A DNA stretch of 64,000 nt from contig OZ255821.1 in NCBI GenBank assembly GCA_965277435.1, forward strand, positions 3,782,001-3,846,000. Direction: 5' to 3'. The notes under the pieces are model-generated. The model did no database searches. It had not been told where the DNA came from and was given only the letters and a program-made list of their open reading frames with translations. Of this stretch, positions 25,138 to 35,700 are shown in pieces (within the stretch, counting starts at the first letter, position 1; every line of letters starts with the position of its first letter). This DNA comes from Bog-105 sp965277435. Its GTDB lineage: Bacteria > Acidobacteriota > Terriglobia > Bryobacterales > Bryobacteraceae. The position numbers were made by a program, and so were the translations under genes.

Positions 25138-25767
25138 ATGACGCCAAACGCTAATATTTTCATTCCCTTCTATTCTCGCAATGGTACGACCGAGAAACTG
25201 GCCTTAGCCGTTGCGGAGGGTGCCCGCAGTGCGGGAGCTGAAGTGAGGCTACGAAGAGTTCCCGACATAGTGCCTCAGGAAGTGATGGCCAAAGCTCCCG
25301 GCTGGCGTGAAAATAGCGAACGCATGACGGGGCATCATGGCATTCCCACCGAAGCCGACGCAGAGTGGGCAGACGGGCTGATTTTCGGCACGCCCACGCG
25401 TTTCGGCAACGCCAGTGCGGAACTCAAAGCTTTCATTGATTCCTTAGGCGGTCTCTGGTTCCACGGCAAACTGAACGGCAAGATAGGTTCCGCTTTCTGC
25501 TCCACTTCCACCACACATGGCGGAAACGAAAGCACGCTTATTTCGCTGTACAACCCTATGTGCCATCTCGGCCTTATCCTCGTTCCATTGGGTTATGCCG
25601 ATGCTGCGATGTTCAGCGCCGGAACGCCCTACGGCGCTTCTTCCGTCTCCGGCCAACACGGCGCCGCACCGACAGAGCTTGATTTAGAGGTAGCGCGTTA
25701 TCAGGGCCGGCGCGTTACGGAAGTTGCTGCTGCTCTGCGCAGTTCGCGCATTCAGAATGCGAATTAG
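25138..25767 (+). CDS. wrbA: NAD(P)H:quinone oxidoreductase, WrbA family
   Basis: The 209-residue flavodoxin-fold protein has the FMN phosphate loop FYSRNGTTEKLA at about 9-20, the second loop GTPTRFGNASAELKAFID and the WrbA-type segment CSTSTTHGGNESTL followed by HLGLILVPLGY. WrbA reduces quinones by two electrons and so avoids semiquinone radicals. It is translated with pirin (9 bp gap). That pairing and the upstream operator suggest a response to quinones or phenolics. The length is close to the 200 residues usual for the family. Confidence 0.93.
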   Translation: MTPNANIFIPFYSRNGTTEKLALAVAEGARSAGAEVRLRRVPDIVPQEVMAKAPGWRENSERMTGHHGIPTEADAEWADGLIFGTPTRFGNASAELKAFIDSLGGLWFHGKLNGKIGSAFCSTSTTHGGNESTLISLYNPMCHLGLILVPLGYADAAMFSAGTPYGASSVSGQHGAAPTELDLEVARYQGRRVTEVAAALRSSRIQNAN

Positions 25768-26273
25768 CAATGCAGAGCCTTTTCATAATCTCCCGCTTTT
25801 GCAACAGCGTCAAGTTGGGCCGGCGACCACCGACGCGTCCTTCCTCGACTAAATGCAACCGGGCTCCCAGGCGATGTTCAGACAGCGTCAGCTACTCGCA
25901 CGAGCGGCAGAAGTTCATCGGACCCGCTGGAGTCCTTCGATTTCCAAGGAAGCAACGCGAATCGCCGAGACAATCCGTTACGCACGGCGTTTATGGAGGG
26001 GAGTTCGCGAAGGCTTCTCTGCCTCAGGAATGGGTCAGTTACTCCACAGGCCGCGAAGCTCTACTTGACCACCCAGGCAAATCCTCGATGCCTGCGCGTT
26101 TCAGATCTTTTTGTAATCTCGCAGCTCGTGAACCGGCGTGGCTTTCGGGAGAGCGTTTCAGGATCGGCAAGTCGATCGCGACCATCCAAGGAGTGCCGCG
26201 TGTGGTCATTCAAAAGCGCAGTTGGAAAAGCCGACCTGCTACGGTGAACTTCCTTGAACTCGTACATTTTCTA
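25768..26273. other. Unassigned region between wrbA and aldo/keto reductase
   Basis: About 500 bases follow wrbA in which no known protein could be recognised. A plus-strand frame is open from 25770 into the end of the convergent aldo/keto reductase gene, but its Arg/Ser-rich translation looks non-coding. Another plus frame (about 25790-26247) is also open and unrecognised. It may be a decayed gene. Confidence 0.4.
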
Positions 26274-27305
26274 CTACTTCGACCAACTTGTAACCCTAGT
26301 CCCACCGAAGATACTTCTATTGATCTGATCTTGGAAAAGTTCATAGAAGTTCCCAGGCGCGAATGAACTCACCAATTGCAGTCGTTCGAGCTGGGCGGGA
26401 CTGATCTTGACCTCAACAGAGGCGAGATTGCTCTGCAGTTGGCCCGTAGTAGAAGCTCCGAATATCGGAGCGGTAACGCCAGGACGCGATAAGACCCAGG
26501 CAAGCGCAACCTGCGAAAGTGGTTTGTTCAATTCGGCGCTTACTAGCCGAAGCTCGTCGAGAATCTTCCAGTTCCGTTCTGTGAACATACGGAAGGGCTG
26601 ATTGTTGGAATCAAGCCTACCCCCTCCCTCTGAAACGGTTCCGTCAGCCTGGCGGTTGTACTTGCCGGTTAGAAAACCCGCGCCCAAAGGACTCCACGGT
26701 ATGATTCCCATGCCAAGCTCCCGCGCACAAGGGATATGTTCCTGTTCGATCACCCGCTCTGCGAGGGAGTAAACCAATTGCAGTGCTATCGGCCCCGGTA
26801 CGTTATGAACCTGCGCTAGGGTTGCCATACGTGTGGCATACCACGCGGGTATATTGGAGAGGCCGAAATAGCGGATTTTACCTTCCTGGATGAGGTTACC
26901 CATCGATTGCAGAATCTCTTCTGCAGGCGTGACCGCATCCCACACATGCACCCAATACATGTCAATGTAATCCGTTCCCAGGCGTCTAAGCGAAGCCTCA
27001 ATAGCCCGTCGCAGATTCTTACGGCCATTCCCGCCACTGAAGCTGTATTTGGTCGCCAGAACAATCTTGTCTCGCAGTTTACGTGCCGCGACGAAACGAC
27101 CGAGCAACTCTTCACTTCGCCCCCCACTGTAGACATCGGCTGTATCGACGAAATTGCCACCGGCGTCAACGTAGCCATTGAAGATAGATTCTGAGACCTC
27201 ATCCGGCGAGCCCCAGCCCTCGTTGCCGAAGGTCATTGTCCCGAGAGCTAGGGTACTGACTGGAAGGCCGGAACGGCCAAGGGTACGAAAATCGGAAAGC
27301 TGCAT
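26274..27305 (-). CDS. Aldo/keto reductase
   Basis: The protein has 343 residues from the ATG at 27305, which has AAAGGA about 5 bp upstream. The open frame continues to 27569, but that extension is the shadow of an SDR fragment. AKR features: GTMTFGNEGWG near 20, catalytic Asp/Tyr in FVDTADVYSGGRSEELLG, Lys in LATKYSF, His in MYWVHVWD, and cofactor motifs IIPWSPLGAGFLTGKY and APIFGASTTGQL. Members reduce aldehydes and ketones with NADPH. It starts 20 bp after the SDR fragment stop. The two may once have been one operon. Confidence 0.9.
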   Translation of the reverse strand: MQLSDFRTLGRSGLPVSTLALGTMTFGNEGWGSPDEVSESIFNGYVDAGGNFVDTADVYSGGRSEELLGRFVAARKLRDKIVLATKYSFSGGNGRKNLRRAIEASLRRLGTDYIDMYWVHVWDAVTPAEEILQSMGNLIQEGKIRYFGLSNIPAWYATRMATLAQVHNVPGPIALQLVYSLAERVIEQEHIPCARELGMGIIPWSPLGAGFLTGKYNRQADGTVSEGGGRLDSNNQPFRMFTERNWKILDELRLVSAELNKPLSQVALAWVLSRPGVTAPIFGASTTGQLQSNLASVEVKISPAQLERLQLVSSFAPGNFYELFQDQINRSIFGGTRVTSWSK

Positions 27306-27325
27306 GATTTCCTTTAATCCATCGG

Positions 27326-27532
27326 CTAGACGGCGTTGACGCCGCCATCGACGAATAACTCTGCTCCGGCCACGAAACTGGAATCGTCCGATGCTAAAAA
27401 TACAGCTACCTTGCCGATATCGCTGCCTTCGCCGATACGCCCGCGCGGCACCATGCCGGTGACATACTGGAGCACATCCGGGTTGCTGCCCAGCGTTCTT
27501 ACCCGATCGTCCACGACCGAAATACCGCGCAC
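27326..27532 (-). pseudogene. SDR oxidoreductase, 3' fragment
   Basis: Only about 68 codons remain, ending in the standard SDR C-terminus: MVPRGRIGEGSDIGKVAVFL, then ASDDSSFVAGAELFVDGG. Family members are about 245 residues, so the cofactor domain and active site are lost. An in-frame TGA stands just upstream of the conserved RGI segment. The break coincides with the 5' truncation of the divergent AraC gene, which points to one deletion across their shared promoter. Confidence 0.75.
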
Positions 27533-27533
27533 C

Positions 27534-28298
27534 GCGCTTCACACAGCCGTGTTTTGCGTGGTTGCACAAGGAGCGAAATCCACACTGCTGAACGACCAGC
27601 GCTTCGTCTATGACCCGAATAAGTATCTGCTCGTCTCGCTTGATCTTCCGTTGGTAGGCCAGATCGAAGAAGCAAGTCGCTCAAAGCCATTCCTAGGCTT
27701 GAGCTTGGTGATCGATTTCGATGAGATCGGGTCTCTGGTGCGCGAAGCAGAACTGCCACATGAGAGCGCTCCGCCCTTGCGCCCGGGCCTGATGATAGGC
27801 TCGATGGACGATGATCTGCTCGACGCAGTCATGCGGCTCACAAAATTACTTAAGACGCCTGCTCAAATACCTATTCTCGCGCCACTCATAAGACGAGAGA
27901 TCTTCTTCAAGTTGCTGATTAGCGAGCAAGGCGGTTTACTGCGCCGCATGGTCGCCGATAGCGGTAAGGTTCGGCGTGTCGCATCCGGCCTCGCTTGGCT
28001 GAGACGTAATGTTGCCCGGCCGATCCGCATGGAAGAGTTGGCTCGCGAGATGCGGATGAGTTCTTCCGCTATGCATAGCTGGTTTCGCGCCGTTACTTCC
28101 ATGAGCCCGCTTCAGTATCAGAAGCAACTCCGGCTTCAGGAAGCTCGTCGCATTTTACTCTACGAGTCTCTCGATGCAGGCACAGTGAGTCGGCGTGTTG
28201 GTTATGAAAGTGCCTCTCAGTTTAGCCGCGAGTACCGACGATTCTTCGGTGCTCCTCCCATGCAAGACATCGAACGTCTCCGTGCTGCGGCGGTTTGA
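27534..28298 (+). pseudogene. AraC family regulator, 5'-truncated
   Basis: About 250 residues remain. The AraC_N cupin part begins abruptly at VFCVVAQGAKSTLLND and includes YDPNKYLLVSLDLPLVGQI. Two HTH motifs follow near the C-terminus (MEELAREMRMSSSAMHSWFR and VGYESASQFSREYRRFFGAP). The usual first 45-50 residues are missing; the frame upstream is antisense to the SDR fragment. A GTG at 27549 could still start translation, so a shortened product with intact DNA-binding domain is possible. Such AraC genes commonly control an adjacent divergent SDR or AKR gene. Confidence 0.7.
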
Positions 28299-28329
28299 CA
28301 CAACCTACCGCCGATAGTCATGGTGGTGG

Positions 28330-28572
28330 TGACAGGCCGAAGGCAGCCCGATTGGGCACGAGGACATTGAACTGCTGCCGCGTGATCTGGGGCAACCGTG
28401 GCATAACCGTGACAAAACCCCTCACATTGAGCTCACTTGGGTTGGCTTCGAGCGAAAGCAGATTCTCCAAGTTGTTGAAAATCTTGAAAGTGGAGTTGAA
28501 CGTAAAGAAGCTTTGGAGCGGGTCTCACTGCGCCCAAGGCAGGTGCGCTATCAGGCCGGCCGTGCAGTCTGA
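28330..28572 (+). other. Start-less open segment, possible gene remnant
   Basis: After a TGA at 28330-28332 a frame stays open for 79 codons to a TGA at 28570-28572. It has protein-like composition: HEDIELLPRDLGQPWHNRD, KTPHIELTWVGFERKQILQ, then GVERKEALERVSLRPRQ. It has no ATG, GTG or TTG near its beginning. The family was not recognised. It lies between the truncated AraC gene and the tRNA fragment, so it may be the tail of an element gene. Confidence 0.3.
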
Positions 28573-28734
28573 CCTTTCTAGTGATCCAAAATTAGCATCT
28601 GCTACGAAACGACTGTACGAACTTTTGTACGAACTCTTCTTTACAGCCATGCGAATCGCCGCGTTTCCGCACGGCAGTACAGGCCTTTTTTTCAATGACT
28701 TACGCTTTCCGCTTCGCGCAACTTCGCCCTGAAG

Positions 28735-28784
<50 letters not shown>

Positions 28785-28997
28785 AAAGAATTAATTACTT
28801 GCAACATTCAGTTCCCTTCCAAAATCCCTAAAGTTCAAAAACGCGACGAAAAACGTGCTTAAGCTGTATCACTGCCGCGCCACGTCCAGAGAGTTTTGCC
28901 GCAGCGAACTTCATTCGAAAGAGCCACACCGATTTGCCACTGTACTTGCTCAGCGGTAGCCGCGCGCTAGCAGGTATTTCGCGCCTGTCTCGAAGGC
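28785..28997. other. Non-coding stretch right of the tRNA scar
   Basis: No gene, terminator or clear repeat was found in these roughly 210 bases. Confidence 0.4.
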
Positions 28998-29225
28998 CTA
29001 AGGACCCGGCACGAAAAACCCGAAGGCATTGGCCAACCGGCCGATCACGTTAAACGAGAAACAGACGGCAAGCGCATCCTCGATCTGTCGGCGCGAAGCC
29101 CCGGCAGCGAGCACTGCTCGCATGTCATCCGCATCCACCACTTGCACGCGCGTCAGCTTGCTCAGCATGAGCAGCGTCGCCCGTAATGGCTCCTCGATGG
29201 CCGCAGTCTCGAAATCGGACAACAA
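28998..29225 (-). pseudogene. Carboxymuconolactone decarboxylase/AhpD-like protein, 3' fragment
   Basis: The 75 remaining codons read IEEPLRATLLMLSKLTRVQV, then a helix rich in Asp, and AAGASRRQIEDALAVCFSFN followed by VIGRLANAFGF. This matches the C-terminal half of CMD/AhpD-type peroxidase-related proteins of about 180-200 residues. The half carrying the CxxC active site is missing. No corresponding upstream sequence was recognised before 29225, so the gene is truncated. Confidence 0.65.
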
Positions 29226-29671
29226 CTCGGAGACCCTCTTCCTACGATCTACTCTTCGCGAAACCTACTCTTCTTCATCCTTTGTCTCCCCTTTCTTCCT
29301 CAGGGAAACTCCAGCTTAGAGTGGCTCAGTTCTCGGGGGCAAGGTCACAGTTCATAGGGTCATGTCGTCTCCTCGTCAATTTCAATCGTGCCTGAGTTCG
29401 CGACAATTGCGAACCCTCGAACGAGGTGAAACGCTCACTCGATAGTGCTGAACGGAATACTCACTTTTGACAGAGTTGTCGTACTCGGAGAGATTCGCTC
29501 TTTCGTCCATGAATAAGAGCGTGCAATGGCAGTGTTCGAATCTGAATCACAGACGGCTGCCGGAACCGTCCATTCGATTCGCTGCCCCAGTTTTCTCGCC
29601 CCACGATTCAAGAAGACCGAAGCTGATTTAAGTTTGTACTCTGCTTTGTAGACCTGCGCACGGATGAACGC
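29226..29671. other. Unassigned region between two gene remnants
   Basis: A minus-strand frame of 80 codons (29435-29677, with segments YKAEYKLKSASVFLNRGARK and IARSYSWTKERI) is open but was not recognised. It overlaps the end of the LLM relic. The remaining bases show nothing definable. The area appears to be decaying accessory DNA. Confidence 0.35.
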
Positions 29672-30027
29672 GACCATGTTGGCAGGCGAACAGAGAGTCG
29701 TAGTCCTCGAGCTTCAAGCCGAAGAGCGGATAGGACTCGATGAAGGAACCGCGACCCGCCACGGTTTCAGCTCGGCCTTGGGAAATGAGATCGAGAGTCG
29801 CGAATTCTTTGAAGAAGCGGACGGGTCAGCCGCGCTCAGGACTGTTACCGCGCTGGTGAGCCGAATGTTTTTGGTGCGGGCGGCCGCGCGGCAGCGAGAA
29901 TGACTGGTGGAGCAGAGTCCAGAATTCGGGGCGATGGTGTTCGCCGATGCCGAAGACGTCAAGACCGACCTGGTCGGCGCGTTCTATCTCCTCTAATAAC
30001 TTACCGAGGCGCTCCGCGCTGGAATAG
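29672..30027 (-). pseudogene. LLM class flavin-dependent oxidoreductase, decayed fragment
   Basis: Three frames in succession give LLEEIERADQVGLDVFGIG followed by EHHRPEF, then TKNIRLTSAVTVLSAADP, then FFKEFATLDLISQGRAETVA and GRGSFIESYPLFGLKLEDYD. They align throughout with residues about 30-140 of the intact enzyme at 6260-7318. At least two frameshifts separate the pieces. The N-terminal 30 and C-terminal 200 residues are missing. It lies directly upstream, on the same strand, of the CMD fragment. Confidence 0.75.
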
Positions 30028-30054
30028 TTGCGCCGCCTCCGAATGAGACTCTTT

Positions 30055-31794
30055 CTACTCTTGCAGCTTCGGCATCGCGCGAAACGGATGGGCTGCGATT
30101 ACACCTGCGCCTTCCTTTATCGTGATGCGTTGGCCGGAAGCAAGAGCCCGAAGCTCCTCCAACTTGCCGCTCGGCCATCGAACACGTAGGAGATCGACGG
30201 TGCGGTTCGCAGCTAAACCAAAATGTAAAGTGAAATCGTTCTGCGAGCAAAAACTCCCGCCACTCCGCACTTCATCGATCTGCCGCACTGCGCCCGCGAT
30301 GCATTCCACTCTTGCTCCGAGTGCGCTCCGATTCGACTTCTCTCCCACCAGTTGCACTTCCAGCGAGTGATTCGCGTTCTCTGACGTATCGTGCAGCAGA
30401 CTAGGCGTGTCGTTCATGTTGTTGACAACCACATCCAGACGGCCCGTGTGAAACAGATCCCCGAAAGCCACGCCGCGTGCCACTCGCGGCGTCAGAATAC
30501 CTGGGCCCGCATAACGGGAAATATCGTCGAACGTTCCATTGCGGCGGTTGCGATAGAGTATCTTGCGCTCGGCGTAACTGGCGTCGACTAACTGGCCCTG
30601 TACCTCGGGATAAACGTGGCCGTTCGCAACGAAAATATCCGGCCAACCATCATTATCGAAGTCGAAGAAACCCGTGCCCCAGCCGAGATAACGCGTGTTT
30701 CCGCCCAGGCGCGCGGTAAATGTGGCATCTTCAAACGTGCCATCGCGAAGGTTACGATACAGCGTCGAGGTGTCGTCGGCGAAATTGGTTTTGACAATAT
30801 CCAGCCAACCGTCGCCGTCATAGTCGCCGGCGCTGACACCCATGCCCGCCTGCTCCCGTCCGTCTTCATTCACCGCGACGCCCGCGGACAACCCAACTTC
30901 GCGAAAGGCGCCATGCCGCTGGTTCCGGAACAGTAGCGACCGCGAAGAGTCGCACGCCACGTAAATATCGGGCCAGCCATCGTTGTCGAAATCGAATATC
31001 AGCGGCGTGAATCCGTATGCCAGGCCGGCAGCCAGAACGCCGCTCGAGTCCGAGACATCGGTAAACGTACCGTCGCCGTTGTTCCGATAGAGAAAGCAGC
31101 GGCCGGCTTTGAGTCCGCGCGGCCCGCAAAACACCTTCAAACCTTTCCAGCGGCAGGTCGTCTCATTGTCGGGCAGATAACGGTGCGCCTCGTCGAAATC
31201 TACATACGACACGGCAAACAGGTCAGCATGCCCATCCCGATCGAAGTCAACGAAGGCTGCGCCAGTCAGGTATTGCTGCTTCAAGCTGTCGAGCCCCGCA
31301 ACGCGAGTAACATCGGTAAACGTCCCATCGCCGTTATTGTGATACAGAACGCTATCTCCGTAGTAAGTAACGAATAAGTCAGTGTGCCCGTCGTTGTCAT
31401 AATCCGCGGCGCAGGCACCCTGGCCCCAGCCATGCTTCGCCAAGCCTGCCGCGGCTGTTACTTCCCGAAAGGTCCCGTCACGATTGTTCCTGTAAAGATG
31501 ATTTACCGGCTCCTGACCGCGTGGAAATCCTTCCATGCGCGATCCATTAACAAGAAAGACATCCAGCCAGCCGTCGTTGTCGTAATCGAACAGAGCTACG
31601 CCGCCGCCCGTCGATTCAAGAATGTATTTCTTGGTGCGCTCACCGCCGATAATCGTCTTCGCGTGCAGACCCGCGGCCGCAGCGATGTCCACGAAATACG
31701 GACACGAGGATCGAGCAGGAACAGCGGCCTTTGCGAGCCGGCAACCAGCGGCTCCAGACGCTAAGGCGTTCAAAAACTGCCGGCGCGAGTGCAT
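30055..31794 (-). CDS. FG-GAP/VCBS repeat protein with ASPIC/UnbV domain (CRTAC1-like)
   Basis: The 579-residue secreted protein begins with a Tat-type signal (SRRQFLNALASGAAG). Six Asp-rich FG-GAP/VCBS repeats follow (FDYDNDGWLDVF, ADYDNDGHTDLF, VDFDRDGHADLF, FDFDNDGWPDIY, GDYDGDGWLDIV, FDFDNDGWPDIF), which form a calcium-binding beta-propeller. The C-terminal ASPIC/UnbV domain contains GEKSNRSALGARVE, GSFCSQNDFTLHFGL and VRWPSGKLEEL. Such proteins are common in Acidobacteriota and Planctomycetota, but their ligands are unknown. Its ATG overlaps the TPR gene's stop (TAATG), so translation is coupled. A Tat signal implies folding before export. Confidence 0.9.
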   Translation of the reverse strand: MHSRRQFLNALASGAAGCRLAKAAVPARSSCPYFVDIAAAAGLHAKTIIGGERTKKYILESTGGGVALFDYDNDGWLDVFLVNGSRMEGFPRGQEPVNHLYRNNRDGTFREVTAAAGLAKHGWGQGACAADYDNDGHTDLFVTYYGDSVLYHNNGDGTFTDVTRVAGLDSLKQQYLTGAAFVDFDRDGHADLFAVSYVDFDEAHRYLPDNETTCRWKGLKVFCGPRGLKAGRCFLYRNNGDGTFTDVSDSSGVLAAGLAYGFTPLIFDFDNDGWPDIYVACDSSRSLLFRNQRHGAFREVGLSAGVAVNEDGREQAGMGVSAGDYDGDGWLDIVKTNFADDTSTLYRNLRDGTFEDATFTARLGGNTRYLGWGTGFFDFDNDGWPDIFVANGHVYPEVQGQLVDASYAERKILYRNRRNGTFDDISRYAGPGILTPRVARGVAFGDLFHTGRLDVVVNNMNDTPSLLHDTSENANHSLEVQLVGEKSNRSALGARVECIAGAVRQIDEVRSGGSFCSQNDFTLHFGLAANRTVDLLRVRWPSGKLEELRALASGQRITIKEGAGVIAAHPFRAMPKLQE

Positions 31795-32717
31795 TATTTA
31801 GGCAGGTCCCACGGCGCAGGCGGCTGATCGAGGGACAGCGCCTCTGAAGCTGGCGTCTGCAACCCGACTGCTTTGTCACGCGTCTGTTGCAGTCGTTCAT
31901 ACCGGCGGTTCCATTCGTCTGCGGCAGCCTGGTTTCCGGCCCGTCTGTAAGTCTGCGCTAACAGATAGTATGCTGCGTCCGCGCGTGGATTAAGGCGCAC
32001 ACATTCTTGTAACTGCTCAAGAGCAGTGTCCTGTTTGCCGGCCCTCGCATAAAGCTTTCCTAGAAGAAAACGATTGGTGGCCCGATCGGGCCTGAGGTGC
32101 ACTGCCTTCTCTGCAAACACCAGCGCTTCCTCGCTGCGGCCGAGCCGCTCCAGGGCGAGAGCCGCACCGTAAGCATACAAGTCCCGGGCCGGCGCCAGTT
32201 CGGCGGCCGTGCGGAAATTCTCTGCCGCTGCCTGGTAGTTTCCAGAGCGCAGGTCTAAGTTGCCGAGTAAGTCGTATCCTAATGCCGCATGATTATCGAG
32301 CGCCAGCGCCTTCTGAATAACGGGCCGGGCGGCGTCCGATCCATGTAGCTCCGCCTCGGCGATCCCGAGCATCAGGTTGTCGTTCACGGAGGCCGGATCA
32401 CGTTTCAATTGCCGGCGCAGCGCGACCTCCGCTTCCGGTAACCGCCCCGCCGAAAGCAGGCAGCGCGCCTGCAGCGAGCCCAATGCCGTCGAATCCGGAA
32501 ACTGCTGCACAGCCTGGTTTGCCAGTCGTAGAGCTTCCGCCATTTCGCCCGATTGCAGTGCGTTAAGGATCAGACGCACATAGTCGGCCGTGTCGGCAGC
32601 CTGCGTCGCCGCCTCTGTTTGCTGCCGCTGTTCGCTCCCGGTTCGAGCAACACTGTTCGCACACACCATCGACAGCAGAATTATCTGGACCAGCCCTGCT
32701 GTGGCAGCACGTCTCAA
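31794..32717 (-). CDS. Secreted TPR repeat protein
   Basis: The 307-residue protein has an N-terminal signal segment (about 1-25, GLVQIILLSMVCANSVA). At least six tetratricopeptide repeats follow from about 45 on, with the usual W/L-G-Y-A-F-A-P pattern, for example SLGSLQARCLLSAGRLPEAE and LLGKLYARAGKQDTALEQ. TPR arrays bind partner proteins. It lies between the TonB receptor (6 bp downstream of that stop) and the UnbV protein (1-bp overlap), so the three are certainly co-transcribed. It probably acts in the periplasm as an adaptor for one of them. Confidence 0.88.
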   Translation of the reverse strand: MRRAATAGLVQIILLSMVCANSVARTGSEQRQQTEAATQAADTADYVRLILNALQSGEMAEALRLANQAVQQFPDSTALGSLQARCLLSAGRLPEAEVALRRQLKRDPASVNDNLMLGIAEAELHGSDAARPVIQKALALDNHAALGYDLLGNLDLRSGNYQAAAENFRTAAELAPARDLYAYGAALALERLGRSEEALVFAEKAVHLRPDRATNRFLLGKLYARAGKQDTALEQLQECVRLNPRADAAYYLLAQTYRRAGNQAAADEWNRRYERLQQTRDKAVGLQTPASEALSLDQPPAPWDLPK

Positions 32718-32723
32718 CGCAGA

Positions 32724-35700
32724 CTAGAATATCCATTTCAGCGCGAACTGCACAAACCGGGGATCGCGCGCGGTGAAAATCTGGCCGAATGACGCCCCAT
32801 CACTCACATTCGAATCGGGCTGCGACAAGTTCACCCGGTTGAATATATTGAAATACTCGTTGCGGAACTGAATCCGGCCTAGCCGCTCTGAAATGGGAAA
32901 ATCTTTAAAGATCGCGAAGTCGAAATTCACCATTCCCGGACCTAACAGGATGTTTCTCCCCGACGTGCCGAAGGTTCCGGGTGCGGCCAGTGCAAAGGCG
33001 CTCGTGTTGAAGTACTCCGAGACTACCTGGTTACGCGCTCGTCCCGTGTCGAGTGTCCGTGGCGTTCCATAGACCCAGTCGGCTGTGTCGTTACCGATGC
33101 CTGTCAGCGATCGGTCTTGCCCGCTGGTCACGGTAAAGGGGGTGCCCGATTGAATTGTTGTTATGCCGTTAAGCTGCCACCCGTTCACTAATTGACCCAG
33201 GGCGCGGCCTTGATATCGCTTGGGCGAAGGAATGGACCAGAGATAGGAAGCCACGAAACGGTGCGGCACATCGTTGTCCGACAAACCCTTGTTTAAAGCG
33301 AAGTTGAAAGGATCGCGCGGCCCGCTCTGACCCTCTGCGCCGACCGAGATCAGGTCCAGATACTTCTCCCAGACATAGGACGCCAGGATCGTAAAGCCGT
33401 GCGAGAACCGGCGATTTAATGTAATCTGCAGAGAATTGTAAGTCGAAAAGGCATTATCGTCGTTAAGCGCGAAAGAGCCATAGCAAGGGCTCGTCGTTCC
33501 GGTTCCGTTCGGACACTGAATGTTGTTGAGCCTCCGGCGGTTGACCTCGTCGGCTAACTGCTGGTTGTAAGACTGGACGCTAAAAGGCAGCGGAATTGCC
33601 GGATTGTATTCACGCGATATATAAAGGTGCTTCGCCGTGTTCCCCACGTACGCAGCGGTAAAGGTCGTATCCTTTGCGATCTCGTGCTGGATGCTTAGCG
33701 TGTACTCCTGGATGTATCCTTCGTTCCAGCGCGGAGGCAAACCAACTTCCAGCGAGTAACTGGGCCAGTTACCGCCATAGAGCGTGCTAAACGAAGCCCG
33801 CTGAGTGGATGTTCGCGGGATACCGAATGGAAATGGGTTGGTTTGCTGGCCATTTATAAAGGCTGAGTTCCCGCTCAGGCTCGGCGCATAGTTATTCGTG
33901 ACGTTACCCGGGGCCGGAATACTCGCCGTGTAAGTAAATGGCGTCGACGTCGAGAACCGGTTATAAGCGATAAGCCGTATCTGGTCCCAGAAGATCCCGT
34001 ACGATCCACGAACCGACGTTTTGCCTTTCTTGAAAGGATCCCAGGCGAACCCGAAGCGCGGCGCCGAATTCAGCATATGATTTCCTACCAAGTTTCGCGA
34101 GCAGCCTTTGTCCCCCGATCCAAAAGTGGTCCCCAGCGGCGCACCGGGAAACGTGATGCCGGGAGGCGCAGTCGGATAAAACGTCGACTTCGATTGGAAC
34201 GTCGGATCCAGGCAGATCTGATCGTTCAAATTGTCAACAGGCGGCAGATAGGGTTCCCAGCGGTATCCGATGTCAAGGCTTAGGTTCGGACGAATCTTCC
34301 AGTTGTCGGTGATGAATGCCGCAACCGTTTTATGACGCAACTGGCTCACCACTTCTGTATCCTGCGTGTAGCTGTTCGGCAACCCGAGCAGCAGGTCCGA
34401 AAGACCGGTGCCTGAGAACTGTCCATTGAACGAGAAATTGGGATCGGTGAAGAAATCTTCGAAGCGATTTACCGACTCGGCGCGGTACTCGCCTCCCATG
34501 CGTATCGAGTGAGCGCCTTTCACCAGGCTCACCGTATCGTTGAACTGAGTGACCTGGCGCGGCTGCTGAAAGACGCCGTCGCCGGAAGTATTGATGGAAC
34601 CACTGATGCTTGTAAAGATCTCAGCAGGCCTGCCCGCGGGTGCCTGGTTGGGAGGGCCGCCAAAGTCTTCCCAGCCTAGTCCGCTGCCCGTTGGCGAACG
34701 GAAATGATACATCCGGTTAAATCCCACCAGCGCCTGGTTGAGCAGTGTGGGTGAGAAACTGTGTGTCCAGTTCACGCCTACATTGTTATTGCGAAATGTT
34801 TTCTCATGAGGTGCGTTTTGGAGCGGAGGCGCGATCCCAGTGATGCTGTCGTAGTTATAGAAATAGCGGGCAAATACCTTGTCGCTATCGCTGAATGAGT
34901 GGTCCAGCCGTATCACAAACTGCGGTTCCGCCAAATCGTCGTTATTCGTGCTGAATGGCGCCGAGAAAGAGTAGCCGGCCCCATTATTGGGCAGCGGCAT
35001 CAGTTTCTTGATGAAGTTTACGGCAGTCGGATCTATCCGCGTGATAGGGATCAAATAATTCGGGAATGTATTGCCGGTACGAGGGTCGATCGGACACGAC
35101 GGCCCGGGACACTTGTCGCTGAAGTTCGCTCCAGCGGGATTCAGATCGGGCCGCTCCTGCGGAGTAAGTACCTGCGGAATTGTTGTCGTCTCCGCCTGCC
35201 GTCTCTGCGTCTCCTGGAAATAGCCGAAAATGAAGGTCTTGTCTTTACGAATGGGTCCTCCGAGTGTCCCTCCAAACTGGTTCAACTTATAAGGCGGTCG
35301 CGGCAGGCCGGCCTGATTGGCAAAGAAGTTATTCGCGTTCAGCTTGTCATTCCGGAAAAACTCGAAGGCATCGCCGTGCCATTCGTTGGTACCCGACTTG
35401 GTGACGGCATTTACCAGCGCGCCGGCGTTACGGCCATATTCCGCGCTAAAGGAACTGGTGTTAACGCTGAACTCCTGCAGAGCGTCGGGCGCTGGGAAGA
35501 TGGGCGCCACAGCCAGGTACGGATCCACCGCATCCACTCCATCGATGAGAAAGTAATTCGATGCCGGCCGGTTGCCGTTGACTACAATTCCCTCATGCTG
35601 GCCTTGCCCGTGCGCTACATTATTTGTATCGAGACTTACTCCCGGCATGAGTTGCTCGAGCTGCAGCGGATCGCGGCCGTTGAGCGGCAGATCGACGATG

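Noticed and set aside
25770..26366. Plus-strand ORF of 198 codons after wrbA
   Set aside because: The translation is Arg/Ser-rich without recognisable motifs and runs antisense into the aldo/keto reductase end. No ribosome-binding site stands out.
27336..27533. N-terminal extension of the AraC frame
   Set aside because: It is antisense to the SDR fragment and does not resemble the AraC_N domain.
27306..27569. N-terminal extension of the aldo/keto reductase frame
   Set aside because: It is the wrong-frame shadow of the SDR fragment. The ATG at 27305 with its own ribosome-binding site gives the normal AKR length.
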